Shown here piece after piece: positions 1 through 6,499 of a stretch of 8,329 bases of DNA. The notes under the pieces were generated by a model that had not been told where the DNA came from, ran no database searches, and was given only the letters and a program-made list of their open reading frames with translations. Position 1 is the first letter of the stretch, and each line of letters opens with the position of its first letter. A program made the position numbers and the translations under genes. Source of the DNA: JALZAA01 sp046724655 (GTDB taxonomy: Bacteria > Actinomycetota > Acidimicrobiia > IMCC26256 > JACDBD01); the NCBI GenBank assembly GCA_046724655.1, contig JBKOWY010000057.1:1-8329 (forward strand), read 5' to 3'.

Positions 1-30
1 CTTCCGCCGGGCCCGAGCCCGACCCCGTGA
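1..30 (+). CDS. C-terminal tail of an upstream gene (partial, unidentified)
   Basis: An open frame enters from the left edge and ends at the TGA at 28-30. It reads LPPGPSPTP before the stop. The stop overlaps the GTG start of ccmE in a GTGA junction, the same 4-base arrangement seen at later junctions of this operon, and this is the main reason to think it is real. From operon logic it could be the end of ccmD, ccmC or another ccm gene, but nine residues cannot identify it. It could also be a chance open frame in GC-rich DNA. Confidence 0.35.
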   Translation, partial: LPPGPSPTP

Positions 31-494
31 CCACGACCGATACCGCATCGCCGCCGGGGCCGACCCCGACGCCCCGGCGCTCCCGCACGAAGCGACGGGC
101 GATCATCGCGGCCGCGGTCTGCGCGGCCGCCATCATCACGATCATCGTCCTCGCCGTCGTGCTGTCGAGGAACGTCGTCTATTTCCGCACCGTTTCCGAG
201 GCCGTCGCGCAGCGCTCGAGCGAAGGCGACAACCGGTTGCGCGTCGCAGGCGAGGTCGTGCCGGGCACGGTCACCGAGACCCGCCAGGGTGTCCGCTTCG
301 AGGTGACCGACGGGAAAGCGACGATCCCGGTCGTGCACCGCGGCGACCCGCCCGGGCTGTTCAAGGAAGGCGCGCCGGTCGTGTGCGAGGGCAACTGGAG
401 CAGCGGCGCCGCGTTCGACTCGGACCGCATCCTCATCAAGCACGGCAACGAGTACAAGCCACCGGAAGTCGACACGGGCAAGGCGAGGACATGA
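27..494 (+). CDS. ccmE: Cytochrome c maturation heme chaperone CcmE
   Basis: CcmE of System I cytochrome c maturation (155 aa) binds heme covalently on the outer face of the membrane and passes it to the CcmF heme lyase. Residues 1-24 are a proline/threonine-rich then basic cytoplasmic tail. Residues 25-47 form a single membrane anchor. An OB-fold beta-barrel domain follows from about residue 50 (YFRTVSEAV near its start). The heme-attachment signature HxxxY is present as HGNEY, with H139 the expected covalent ligand and Y143, followed by KPPEV as in known CcmE proteins. This is the classical histidine form, not the cysteine variant of some archaea and bacteria. The GTG start is the only plausible one and lies in a GTGA overlap with the upstream frame. 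No clear Shine-Dalgarno site precedes it, so it probably depends on coupling. The stop overlaps the ccmF start by 4 bases (ATGA). Confidence 0.95.
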   Translation: MTTTDTASPPGPTPTPRRSRTKRRAIIAAAVCAAAIITIIVLAVVLSRNVVYFRTVSEAVAQRSSEGDNRLRVAGEVVPGTVTETRQGVRFEVTDGKATIPVVHRGDPPGLFKEGAPVVCEGNWSSGAAFDSDRILIKHGNEYKPPEVDTGKART

Positions 495-2515
495 AAGCCT
501 CGCTCGGCGTCGTCTCGCTCGCGCTCGGCACGAGCGGCGCGGTGCTGGGCATCGCCACGCTCGCCGCCGGCCTCGCCCGCCGCGACGACCGCCTCTTGCG
601 CACCGGCCGGCGCTACGTCTTCGTCGTGCTGGCCGCGGCCGTGCTCGCCGCCGCGGTGATGGAGTGGGCGCTGCTGACACACGACTTCTCCATCAAGTAC
701 GTCGCCGACAACAACGCGCGCGCCACGCCGTTGCTGTACACGATCACGGGGCTGTGGGCCGCGCTCGAGGGTTCCATCCTCCTGTGGACGGTCGTGCTCG
801 GAGGCTTCCTCGCGTTCACCGTCCACAAGTTCCGTCACCGCGCCAATGATCCGCTCGTCGCGTGGGCCACGCTCGTCGGTCTCGGCGTGGCGCTGTTCTT
901 CTTCGGGCTCATGCTCGGCCCCGCCAACCCGTTCAAGACACTGGCGACAGTCCCCGCCGACGGGCAGGGCCCGAACCCTCTGCTGCAGAACCACCCGCTC
1001 ATGGCGTTCCACCCGCCGATGCTGTACCTCGGGTACGTCGGATTCACGGTGCCGTTCTCCTTCGCGATCGCGTCGTTGGTGACCGGCCGGTTCGGCGAAG
1101 GCTGGCTGGCCGAGACGCGCCGGGCGACGCTCGTCGCCTGGGGCTTCCTGACCGTCGGCATCATCCTCGGCGCGTGGTGGAGCTATGAGGTCCTCGGGTG
1201 GGGTGGGTACTGGGCGTGGGACCCGGTCGAGAACGCATCGCTGCTGCCGTGGTTGACCGCGACGGCGTTTATCCACTCGGTGATCGTGCAGGAACGCCGA
1301 GGGATGCTGCGCGTCTGGAACCTCTCGCTCGTGATCGCGACGTTCTGCCTGACGATCCTTGGCACCTTCCTGACCCGCTCCGGGATCCTCAACTCGGTTC
1401 ACTCCTTCACCCAGTCGGCGATCGGGCCGACCCTGCTCGTGTTCCTGGGCGTCGTCGCCGCCACCGGCATCGGGCTCATCGCATGGCGCGGTGACCGGTT
1501 GCGCGCGTCGGGCCGGATCGACTCGCCCGTGTCGCGCGAGTCGGCCTTCCTCACCAACAACCTGCTCTTCGCCGCGCTCGCGTTCGTGGTGCTGCTCGGG
1601 ACGGTGTACCCGCTGATAGCCGAGGCACTCCAGGGGCGCCAGCTGTCGGTGGGGGAGCCGTACTTCGACCGGATGACGACGCCGATCGGCCTCGCCCTGC
1701 TGTTCCTGATGGCCGCCGCGCCCGCGCTCCCATGGCGGACAACGAGTCGCGAAGTGTTGCGCGACCGATTGCTCGTGTCGGCGTGGGCGGGCGCGCTCAC
1801 GATGGTCGTCGCGGTCGCGCTCGGCGCGCGCGAGCTCGCACAGGTGCTCGCCTTCGGGCTCGGCGGGTTCGCGGTGGCCGGCATCCTGCGCCAGTTCGTC
1901 GTCGGCGCGCGCGGCCGCCGTCGAGCGTCCGGCGAGGCGTGGCCGACCGCGCTCGTCCGCGCGGTGCGAAGCAACCCCCGCCTGTACGGGGGGCTGGTCG
2001 TGCACGTCGGCGTCGTGATCGCCGCCATCGCGATCGCGGCATCATCCGCCTACTCCACCAAACGCGAGGTGCGCCTGACCGAGGGGCAGTCGGCCGGCGT
2101 GCGCGGCTACACGCTCACGTACCTCGGCTCCCACGAGAGACACACGGGCCAGAAGAACACGGTCTCGGCGGACGTGCGCATCGAGCGGGGCGGCGGCGAC
2201 CTCGGCACCTACGCGCCCGCGATCTCCACGTTCCGGAACGCGGCCCAGGGCATCGGTACGCCGTCGGTGCGGACCGGCTTGCGCGAGGACGTGTACCTCA
2301 CGCTGGTCTCGTCGCCGAACGAGCAGGGCCGCGTGACGATCGGGGTGGCGGTCAACCCGATGGTGATGTGGTTGTGGGTCGGCGGCGGCGTCATGGCGCT
2401 CGGCACGCTCGTCGCGTTGTCGCCGAGCCTGCGGCGGCGCGCGCGACCCGCCGAAGAGCAGGAGCCGGTGCCGCTGGAGCCCGCGCTGCGCGAGCGGGAG
2501 GGTGCGCTCACGTGA
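491..2515 (+). CDS. ccmF: Heme lyase CcmF (cytochrome c synthase subunit)
   Basis: CcmF (674 aa) is a polytopic membrane protein that takes heme from CcmE and attaches it to the CXXCH motif of apocytochrome c. About fourteen hydrophobic segments are visible. The tryptophan-rich WWD heme-handling motif lies at residues 236-248 (GWGGYWAWDPVEN). Histidines match the conserved set of the family: H174 in FHPP, H262 in FIHS, H304 in SVHSF, and H505 in VVHVG near the start of the last helices. The first three sit one residue from E. coli H173, H261 and H303, and H505 probably corresponds to H491. The protein is slightly longer than E. coli CcmF. I chose ATG at 491, not an earlier in-frame ATG at 383, because 491 overlaps the ccmE stop (ATGA) and starts with the hydrophobic N-terminal helix. 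The 36 codons between the two are arginine-rich and lie inside ccmE. The stop overlaps the next gene in a GTGA. Confidence 0.97.
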   Translation: MKASLGVVSLALGTSGAVLGIATLAAGLARRDDRLLRTGRRYVFVVLAAAVLAAAVMEWALLTHDFSIKYVADNNARATPLLYTITGLWAALEGSILLWTVVLGGFLAFTVHKFRHRANDPLVAWATLVGLGVALFFFGLMLGPANPFKTLATVPADGQGPNPLLQNHPLMAFHPPMLYLGYVGFTVPFSFAIASLVTGRFGEGWLAETRRATLVAWGFLTVGIILGAWWSYEVLGWGGYWAWDPVENASLLPWLTATAFIHSVIVQERRGMLRVWNLSLVIATFCLTILGTFLTRSGILNSVHSFTQSAIGPTLLVFLGVVAATGIGLIAWRGDRLRASGRIDSPVSRESAFLTNNLLFAALAFVVLLGTVYPLIAEALQGRQLSVGEPYFDRMTTPIGLALLFLMAAAPALPWRTTSREVLRDRLLVSAWAGALTMVVAVALGARELAQVLAFGLGGFAVAGILRQFVVGARGRRRASGEAWPTALVRAVRSNPRLYGGLVVHVGVVIAAIAIAASSAYSTKREVRLTEGQSAGVRGYTLTYLGSHERHTGQKNTVSADVRIERGGGDLGTYAPAISTFRNAAQGIGTPSVRTGLREDVYLTLVSSPNEQGRVTIGVAVNPMVMWLWVGGGVMALGTLVALSPSLRRRARPAEEQEPVPLEPALREREGALT

Positions 2516-3054
2516 GGCACCGGGCGCGCTGGATCGCCCTTGCCGCCGGGGCGTTCGTGGCCGTGCTGGCGGTCGTGCTCGCGACCCAGGTCGGGACCGA
2601 TCCCCGCGCCGACACCAACCGCAGTCACCTCGTCGGCAAGAATGCGCCGAGCTTCGACCTCCCCACTCTCGACGGCAACCAGGTCCGATCGGGCGACCTC
2701 ACGGGCAAGGTCGTGGTCGTCAACTTCTGGAACTCGTGGTGCTTGCCGTGCCGGCAGGAGCACCAAGCGCTCGCCGCGTTCCAGGGCCGTCATGCTGCCG
2801 ACCCGAGCTTCGCGATGATCGGCATCGTGCGCGACGACACCGAGTCGGCGGTGCGCGCCTTCGCCGAGAAGGAGGGCGTCCCCTACACAGTCGCGTTCGA
2901 CCCGGGCGGGCGCGCCGCGCTCGACTTCGGCACGCGCGGCCAGCCCGAGACGTACGCGATCTCCCCGGACGGGGTGATCGCAGCCTCGAACTTCGGTCCG
3001 TCGAGCGTTGCCCAGCTCGAGACGATGTATCGCGCCGCCGGAGGACAGCCGTGA
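2512..3054 (+). CDS. Membrane-anchored thioredoxin-like protein, CcmG/ResA type
   Basis: This is a thiol-disulfide oxidoreductase (180 aa), predicted to reduce apocytochrome c cysteines, or CcmH, outside the membrane. Residues 7-25 form an uncleaved signal anchor. A thioredoxin fold follows from about residue 40 (VGKNAPSFDLPTLDG). The active site is WCLPC with C77 and C80. P145 in GQPET is the conserved cis-proline, and the following glutamate is typical of CcmG/ResA proteins. It sits between ccmF and ccmH, the usual place for ccmG (dsbE). The GTG start overlaps the ccmF stop (GTGA) and has a Shine-Dalgarno-like GGGAGGG at 2496-2502. The open frame runs much further upstream inside ccmF, but that part is arginine-rich shadow sequence. 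A precise choice between CcmG and ResA naming is not possible by eye. Confidence 0.93.
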   Translation: MRHRARWIALAAGAFVAVLAVVLATQVGTDPRADTNRSHLVGKNAPSFDLPTLDGNQVRSGDLTGKVVVVNFWNSWCLPCRQEHQALAAFQGRHAADPSFAMIGIVRDDTESAVRAFAEKEGVPYTVAFDPGGRAALDFGTRGQPETYAISPDGVIAASNFGPSSVAQLETMYRAAGGQP

Positions 3055-3500
3055 GCCGCCGCGCCCTGGCGTGGATCGCGCTCGCCGCCGTCGTCGTGGT
3101 CACGCTGGCGATCGTCGCCTGGCCCCGGGGCGGCAAGGAGTCCGACGCGAGCCGCGTGCGCAACGTCAGCTCCGAGCTGCGCTGCCCCGACTGCGAAGGC
3201 CAATCGATCGAGCAGAGCTCGACCGAGACCGCGCGCGCAGCCCGGGCCGACATCCGACGCCGCGTCGCCGCCGGCGAGAGCGACGCCGATATCCGCCAGG
3301 CGTACATCGACAAGTTCGGCGAGTCGATCCTCCTCAAGCCCGAGGGTGGCGGGCTCGGCATCCTCGTGTGGGGGCTGCCCGCGGCCGCGGTCGTGCTCGG
3401 CGGCGGGGGGCTGGTGCTCGCGTTGCGGCGCTGGCGACGCGAGCCGCATCTGCACCCGACCGACGCCGACCGCGATCTCGTCCAGCGCGCCCGGCCATGA
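3051..3500 (+). CDS. ccmH: Cytochrome c maturation protein CcmH (CXXC apocytochrome thiol reductase)
   Basis: CcmH (149 aa) is an apocytochrome c thiol-disulfide reductase that works with CcmG, CcmI and CcmF. Residues 5-24 form an N-terminal signal anchor. The family signature LRCPDCEGQSI gives the redox pair C45 and C48. A helical domain with the family-like IRQAYIDKFGESILLKP follows (residues 81-97), then a second membrane helix at about 101-126 and a short charged cytoplasmic tail. Length and layout match free-standing CcmH proteins rather than the E. coli CcmH-CcmI fusion. The GTG start overlaps the preceding stop (GTGA). GGAGG at 3040-3044 lies six bases upstream, a good ribosome binding site. 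The stop overlaps the CcmI-like start (ATGA). Confidence 0.94.
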   Translation: MSRRALAWIALAAVVVVTLAIVAWPRGGKESDASRVRNVSSELRCPDCEGQSIEQSSTETARAARADIRRRVAAGESDADIRQAYIDKFGESILLKPEGGGLGILVWGLPAAAVVLGGGGLVLALRRWRREPHLHPTDADRDLVQRARP

Positions 3501-4321
3501 GCACCCGGGTCGATCCGGAGGAGCGGGACGAGCTCGAACGCGAGCGCGACTTCCTCCTCAAGTCGCTCGACGACCTCGAAACGGAACGGTCGGCCGGCAA
3601 CATCGACGACGAGTCGTACCGCGAGCTACACGACGACTACACCGCCCGCGCCGCAGCCGCGATCCGCGCCCTGCGTGACGGCGTTGACGCCCGGCCGGCG
3701 GCGCCCGCCGTCCCGTGGCGGCGGAGGGGGCTCGTCATCGGCGCGATCGTCGCGTTCGCGGCGCTGGCGGCGGTGACGCTCGCCGCCGCCCTCGGCGCCC
3801 GCCTCCCCGGTCAGACGTCGTCAGGGAACTCCCCGAGCGCGTCGAGCCGGGATCAACGGCAAACTCGGCTGGAGGAGGTGGTGCGCGCCAACCCGAACGA
3901 CGCCGGCGCCCGGCTTGCGCTGGCACGATTCCTGGAGGAGAAGGGCGACATCGTCGGCTCGCTCAAGCAGCTCGACGAGGCGGTCAAGGTCGCGCCGGAC
4001 AATGCCGACGCGCTGGCCAACGCGGGCCGGGTCCGCTTCATCGTCGCCGGTCAGGTGCCGAGCCCCGACGCGCAGCGCCAGCTCGTCGCCGGCGCCCGCA
4101 CTCTGCTCGACCGGGCCGTGCAGGCCGATCCGAACCACGCCGACGCGCACTTCTACCGGGGCGTGCTCCTGCTCGAGGGGTTCAACGAGGTCGACGCCGC
4201 GGTTGGTGAGTTCCAGCGCTATCTCGTGCTCGCGCCCGAGGGCCAGTTCGCGACCCAAGCCCGAAATGCGCTGGCGCAAACCGCCGCAGCGCCGGGCGGC
4301 GCGGGTACGGTGCCCCCGTAA
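3497..4321 (+). CDS. ccmI: CcmI-like protein: cytoplasmic coiled coil, one membrane helix, external TPR domain
   Basis: This 274-aa protein probably plays the CcmI role of holding apocytochrome c for the heme lyase complex. Residues 8-60 are strongly charged and helical (DELERERDFLLKSLDDLETE, then GNIDDESYRELHDDY), resembling the loop of CcmI in which a helix is followed by an acidic I/D-D-E-x-Y stretch. One membrane helix follows at about 78-102, then a Ser/Asn-rich linker (105-120) and a TPR region from 122 to 260 with units near 134-167, 168-205 and 214-247. The Rhodobacter-type CcmI has two membrane helices, one before and one after the coiled-coil loop. Here the first is absent. The topology still works: the tail of CcmH ends inside the cell and this protein starts there. 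The ATG overlaps the ccmH stop (ATGA), and I see no clear Shine-Dalgarno site. Sequence similarity to known CcmI outside these features is weak by eye, so the role rests partly on context. Confidence 0.82.
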   Translation: MSTRVDPEERDELERERDFLLKSLDDLETERSAGNIDDESYRELHDDYTARAAAAIRALRDGVDARPAAPAVPWRRRGLVIGAIVAFAALAAVTLAAALGARLPGQTSSGNSPSASSRDQRQTRLEEVVRANPNDAGARLALARFLEEKGDIVGSLKQLDEAVKVAPDNADALANAGRVRFIVAGQVPSPDAQRQLVAGARTLLDRAVQADPNHADAHFYRGVLLLEGFNEVDAAVGEFQRYLVLAPEGQFATQARNALAQTAAAPGGAGTVPP

Positions 4322-4797
4322 TGGCCGAGCCCCCCGAGCACGAGATCGACGACGATGCCATCTACCGGGCCACGATCGCGACCGATCGGGGCACCATCAC
4401 GATGGAGCTTGACCCGCAGCTGGCGCCGAACACGGTCAATAACTTCGTCGCCCTCGCCCGCCGCGGCTACTACGACGGGCTCGGCTTCCACCGGGTCGTC
4501 CCCGAGTTCGTGATCCAGGGCGGCGATCCCGAGGGAACAGGGCGCGGCGGTCCGGGCTACCGGTTCGGCGACGAGCAGGTGCGCGGCGAGTACACGCTCG
4601 GCGCGGTGGCGATGGCCAACGCAGGGCCCGACACGAACGGGTCACAGTTCTTCATCTGCGTCGACGACTGCACCCGCAAGCTGCAGAAGGCGTACAACCT
4701 CTTCGGCTACGTGGTCGACGGCATCGACGTCGCCCAAGAGACGCAGGTGGGCGACGTGATGCACTCGGTTCGCATCGAGGAGACGCCGCGGGACTGA
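4321..4797 (+). CDS. Cyclophilin-type peptidyl-prolyl cis-trans isomerase
   Basis: This is a cyclophilin (158 aa) that catalyses cis-trans isomerisation of Xaa-Pro bonds. Diagnostic blocks are FHRVVPEFVIQGGDP (56-70, with catalytic R58 and Q66) and GPDTNGSQFFI (102-112, with the substrate-pocket phenylalanines). A short acidic N-terminal extension (about 14 residues) precedes the first strand. There is no signal peptide or membrane helix, so it should act in the cytoplasm even though its operon partners work outside. The region where human CypA carries W121 reads TRKLQKAYNLFG and has no tryptophan, so low cyclosporin sensitivity is likely, as in many bacterial cyclophilins. The start shares one base with the upstream stop (TAATG) and lacks an obvious ribosome binding site, which suggests coupled translation with the CcmI-like gene. 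Confidence 0.94.
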   Translation: MAEPPEHEIDDDAIYRATIATDRGTITMELDPQLAPNTVNNFVALARRGYYDGLGFHRVVPEFVIQGGDPEGTGRGGPGYRFGDEQVRGEYTLGAVAMANAGPDTNGSQFFICVDDCTRKLQKAYNLFGYVVDGIDVAQETQVGDVMHSVRIEETPRD

Positions 4798-5591
4798 TGG
4801 CTGCGATGGACGTCGGTCTGTTCGGTCCCGACAGCGTGACCTGGCGGCTCCACGCCGACCCTTCGACGATGATCGCGGCGATGCGCGCGTTGCTCGTGCA
4901 GGCGCTCGAGCCCCGGGCGATGGCCGGCGTCGTGCAGCACAGCGACTACAAGAACGACCCGTGGGCGCGGCTGAACCGCACGTTCAAGTTCGTGCTCGAC
5001 ACGACCTACGGCGACACGCCCACCGCGGAGGCTGCGGCGGCGGCGATCCGCCGCATCCACGACCACGTGCACGGCGTCGACCCCGTCACGGGCCGGGCCT
5101 ACTCGGCGCACGATCCCGATCTCCTGCTGTGGATCCACGCCGTCGAGGTCCACTCCGTCGTGTTCACGTACCGTCGCTACGCGGGACGCCTCTCCGAAGA
5201 CGACGCCGACCAGTACGTCGACGAGATGGCGCGCGTCGCCGAGCTCGTTGGACTGCCCTCTGCGATGGCGCCGCGCTCGATGGGGGAGCTGCGGGACTAC
5301 CTCCGCGCTGTCGAAGGCCTCCAGGCGACGGACGGGGCCCGCGAGAGCATGCGCCTGATCCTCTACCCGCCGATGCCGCTGCCACTGCGGCCGCTGTGGG
5401 CGATACCCGCGACGGCGACGCTGGCGACCCTGCCCCGGGTGGCGCGCCGCGCCTATGGCTTGCCGTGGCTGCACCCCGCGACCCCGTCAGTTCGCGCCGC
5501 GATGTTCGGCCTCACGCGCTTCCTCAAGGCGCTCCCGTTCGAAGCCCCCGAGATCCGAGATGCCAGGAGCAGGCTGGCCGCTGTCGCGTGA
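4797..5591 (+). CDS. MpaB/Lcp-family (DUF2236) putative heme-dependent oxygenase
   Basis: A 264-aa protein of the DUF2236/MPAB_Lcp_cat family, which includes fungal mycophenolic-acid pathway MpaB and bacterial latex-clearing protein Lcp, a b-type heme dioxygenase. Recognisable blocks are GLFGPDSVTWRLHADP (8-22), an ALEPRAMAGVVQHSDY block (36-51), a LNRTFKFV..TTYG block (59-72), GRAYSAHDPDLLLWIHAVEVHS (99-120) and a later MGELRDYL helix. H114 in LLLWIHAVEV is the best candidate heme ligand by position. R61 may correspond to the conserved arginine of the family. There is no signal peptide. Substrate and reaction are unknown; most bacterial members are uncharacterised. It is the last gene of the ccm operon, sharing one base with the cyclophilin stop (TGATG). 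GAGGAG at 4777-4782 is upstream but distant. ATG at 4806 is an alternative start that would remove three residues. The stop codon is partly inside the following hairpin. Confidence 0.85.
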   Translation: MAAMDVGLFGPDSVTWRLHADPSTMIAAMRALLVQALEPRAMAGVVQHSDYKNDPWARLNRTFKFVLDTTYGDTPTAEAAAAAIRRIHDHVHGVDPVTGRAYSAHDPDLLLWIHAVEVHSVVFTYRRYAGRLSEDDADQYVDEMARVAELVGLPSAMAPRSMGELRDYLRAVEGLQATDGARESMRLILYPPMPLPLRPLWAIPATATLATLPRVARRAYGLPWLHPATPSVRAAMFGLTRFLKALPFEAPEIRDARSRLAAVA

Positions 5592-5632
5592 TGCGCTCCT
5601 CAACTTCGCTATGCGAAGTTGAGGAGCGCATC
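5590..5632. terminator. Perfect 20-bp inverted repeat with 3-base loop between convergent operons
   Basis: The left arm (5590-5609) and right arm (5613-5632) are exact reverse complements of 20 bases. The loop is TAT at 5610-5612. The repeat covers the last two bases of the stop codon of the + strand gene and ends 3 bases before the stop codon of the - strand permease gene, so it fills essentially the whole gap. On either transcript it would form a very stable hairpin, fitting a bidirectional terminator. No T-rich tract follows on either side, so it is not a classical intrinsic terminator; U-tract-free termination or an RNA-stabilising hairpin are possible. The perfect symmetry could also mark a dispersed palindromic repeat. 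The structure is certain; the function is inferred. Confidence 0.75.
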
Positions 5633-5635
5633 GGG

Positions 5636-6499
5636 CTACGCCGCGGCTGTGTCGACGAGGCCGTAGCGGCGGCGGATCCAGCGCTCGGCCGTCCCGAACA
5701 GCAGCGCGTCGACGAGGATCCCGATGACCAGGATCACGATCATCACGGAGATGACGCCGGGCGAATCGGACAGCTGACGGTTGGCGTCGAGCTGCTGGCC
5801 GAGCGAGAACCTCCCGCCGATCAGCACGATCAGCTCACCCGCAAGGAGGCTGCGCCACGCGAACGCCCACCCCTGCTTGAGCCCGCCGACGAACGACGGC
5901 AACGCCGCGGGGAGGACCACGTAGCGGAACGCGCTCCACCGCCGGGCGCCGAGCACGCGCCCGGCGCGCAGCAGGATCGGTTGGATGTGGTCGATACCGC
6001 TGATGAGCCCGTTGGCGATCGACGGCGCCGCGCCGAGCACCACGACGAAGAAGATCGCGCCCTCATCCAGCTTGAACAAGAGGATCGCGAGCGGGAACCA
6101 CGCCACCGACGGCATCGTCTGCAGTCCCGTGATCATCGAGCCGATCGCGGAACGCAGCACGCGGTTGCGGGCGACGAGCGCGCCGATGATCGTGCCGATC
6201 ACGAGGGCGAACGCGAAACCGCGGAACCCGCGCGACAGCGTCGTCCCCGCTGCCTCCATGTTCGTGCCGAAGTTCTCGACGAACGAATCCCACACCCGGC
6301 GCGGCCCCGGCAGCACGTACTCGGGCTTCCAGCCGCTCCACACGATGAGTTGCCACGCGACGAGCGCGATCGCGACCGCCAGCAACTTGGGCCACGCCGC
6401 CGACCAGATGCGCGCGCCGAGGCTCGGTCGGGAGGGCAACTCGGTCTCGAGGTGATCGAGGCCGGAGAGCTCCTGGTCGAGCAGGTCACGTGTCGCCAT
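5636..6499 (-). CDS. ABC transporter permease, SsuC/TauC family
   Basis: Inner-membrane permease (287 aa) of an importer for sulfonate, taurine, nitrate or related small anions. Residues 1-32 are a charged cytoplasmic leader. Residues 37-55 form a first membrane helix followed by YVLPGPRRVWDSF, a stretch typical of SsuC/TauC. The BPD permease core runs from about 95 to 270. The ATPase-contacting EAA loop is at about 176-201, reading LRAGRVLGARRW then YVVLPAALP; the glutamate of the EAA consensus is replaced. I chose ATG at 6499, not the longer frame opening at 6553, because AGGAGGTG lies seven bases upstream, the downstream start begins the plausible leader, and the longer version adds 18 residues inside the ATPase gene. 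It overlaps the ATPase gene by 14 bases. The specific substrate is not determined by sequence. Confidence 0.92.
   Translation of the reverse strand: MATRDLLDQELSGLDHLETELPSRPSLGARIWSAAWPKLLAVAIALVAWQLIVWSGWKPEYVLPGPRRVWDSFVENFGTNMEAAGTTLSRGFRGFAFALVIGTIIGALVARNRVLRSAIGSMITGLQTMPSVAWFPLAILLFKLDEGAIFFVVVLGAAPSIANGLISGIDHIQPILLRAGRVLGARRWSAFRYVVLPAALPSFVGGLKQGWAFAWRSLLAGELIVLIGGRFSLGQQLDANRQLSDSPGVISVMIVILVIGILVDALLFGTAERWIRRRYGLVDTAAA

Noticed and set aside
383..490. Upstream extension of CcmF from an earlier ATG
   Set aside because: The 36 extra residues are arginine- and glutamine-rich, lie inside ccmE, and would precede the hydrophobic N-terminal helix. The ATGA overlap at 491 is a better start.
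179..2005. A 608-codon open frame on the - strand opposite ccmE and ccmF
   Set aside because: Its translation is dominated by R, E, Q, H and A with no hydrophobic core or recognisable motif, and it is antisense to a well-conserved CcmF. Long antisense frames are expected in GC-rich DNA.
1732..2511. N-terminal extension of the thioredoxin-like protein into ccmF
   Set aside because: The extension is arginine-rich frame-shadow sequence; the real protein starts at the GTG with its own signal anchor and ribosome binding site.
27..5591. The + strand cluster as a wholly new biological system
   Set aside because: Five of the seven complete genes are recognisable System I cytochrome c maturation components with intact catalytic residues. 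Only the linkage to the cyclophilin and the DUF2236 protein is unusual.
5590..5632. Palindrome as a transposon end or an attachment site
   Set aside because: There is no transposase, integrase, direct repeat or disrupted gene nearby, and both flanking genes are intact. A terminator or dispersed palindrome explains it better.
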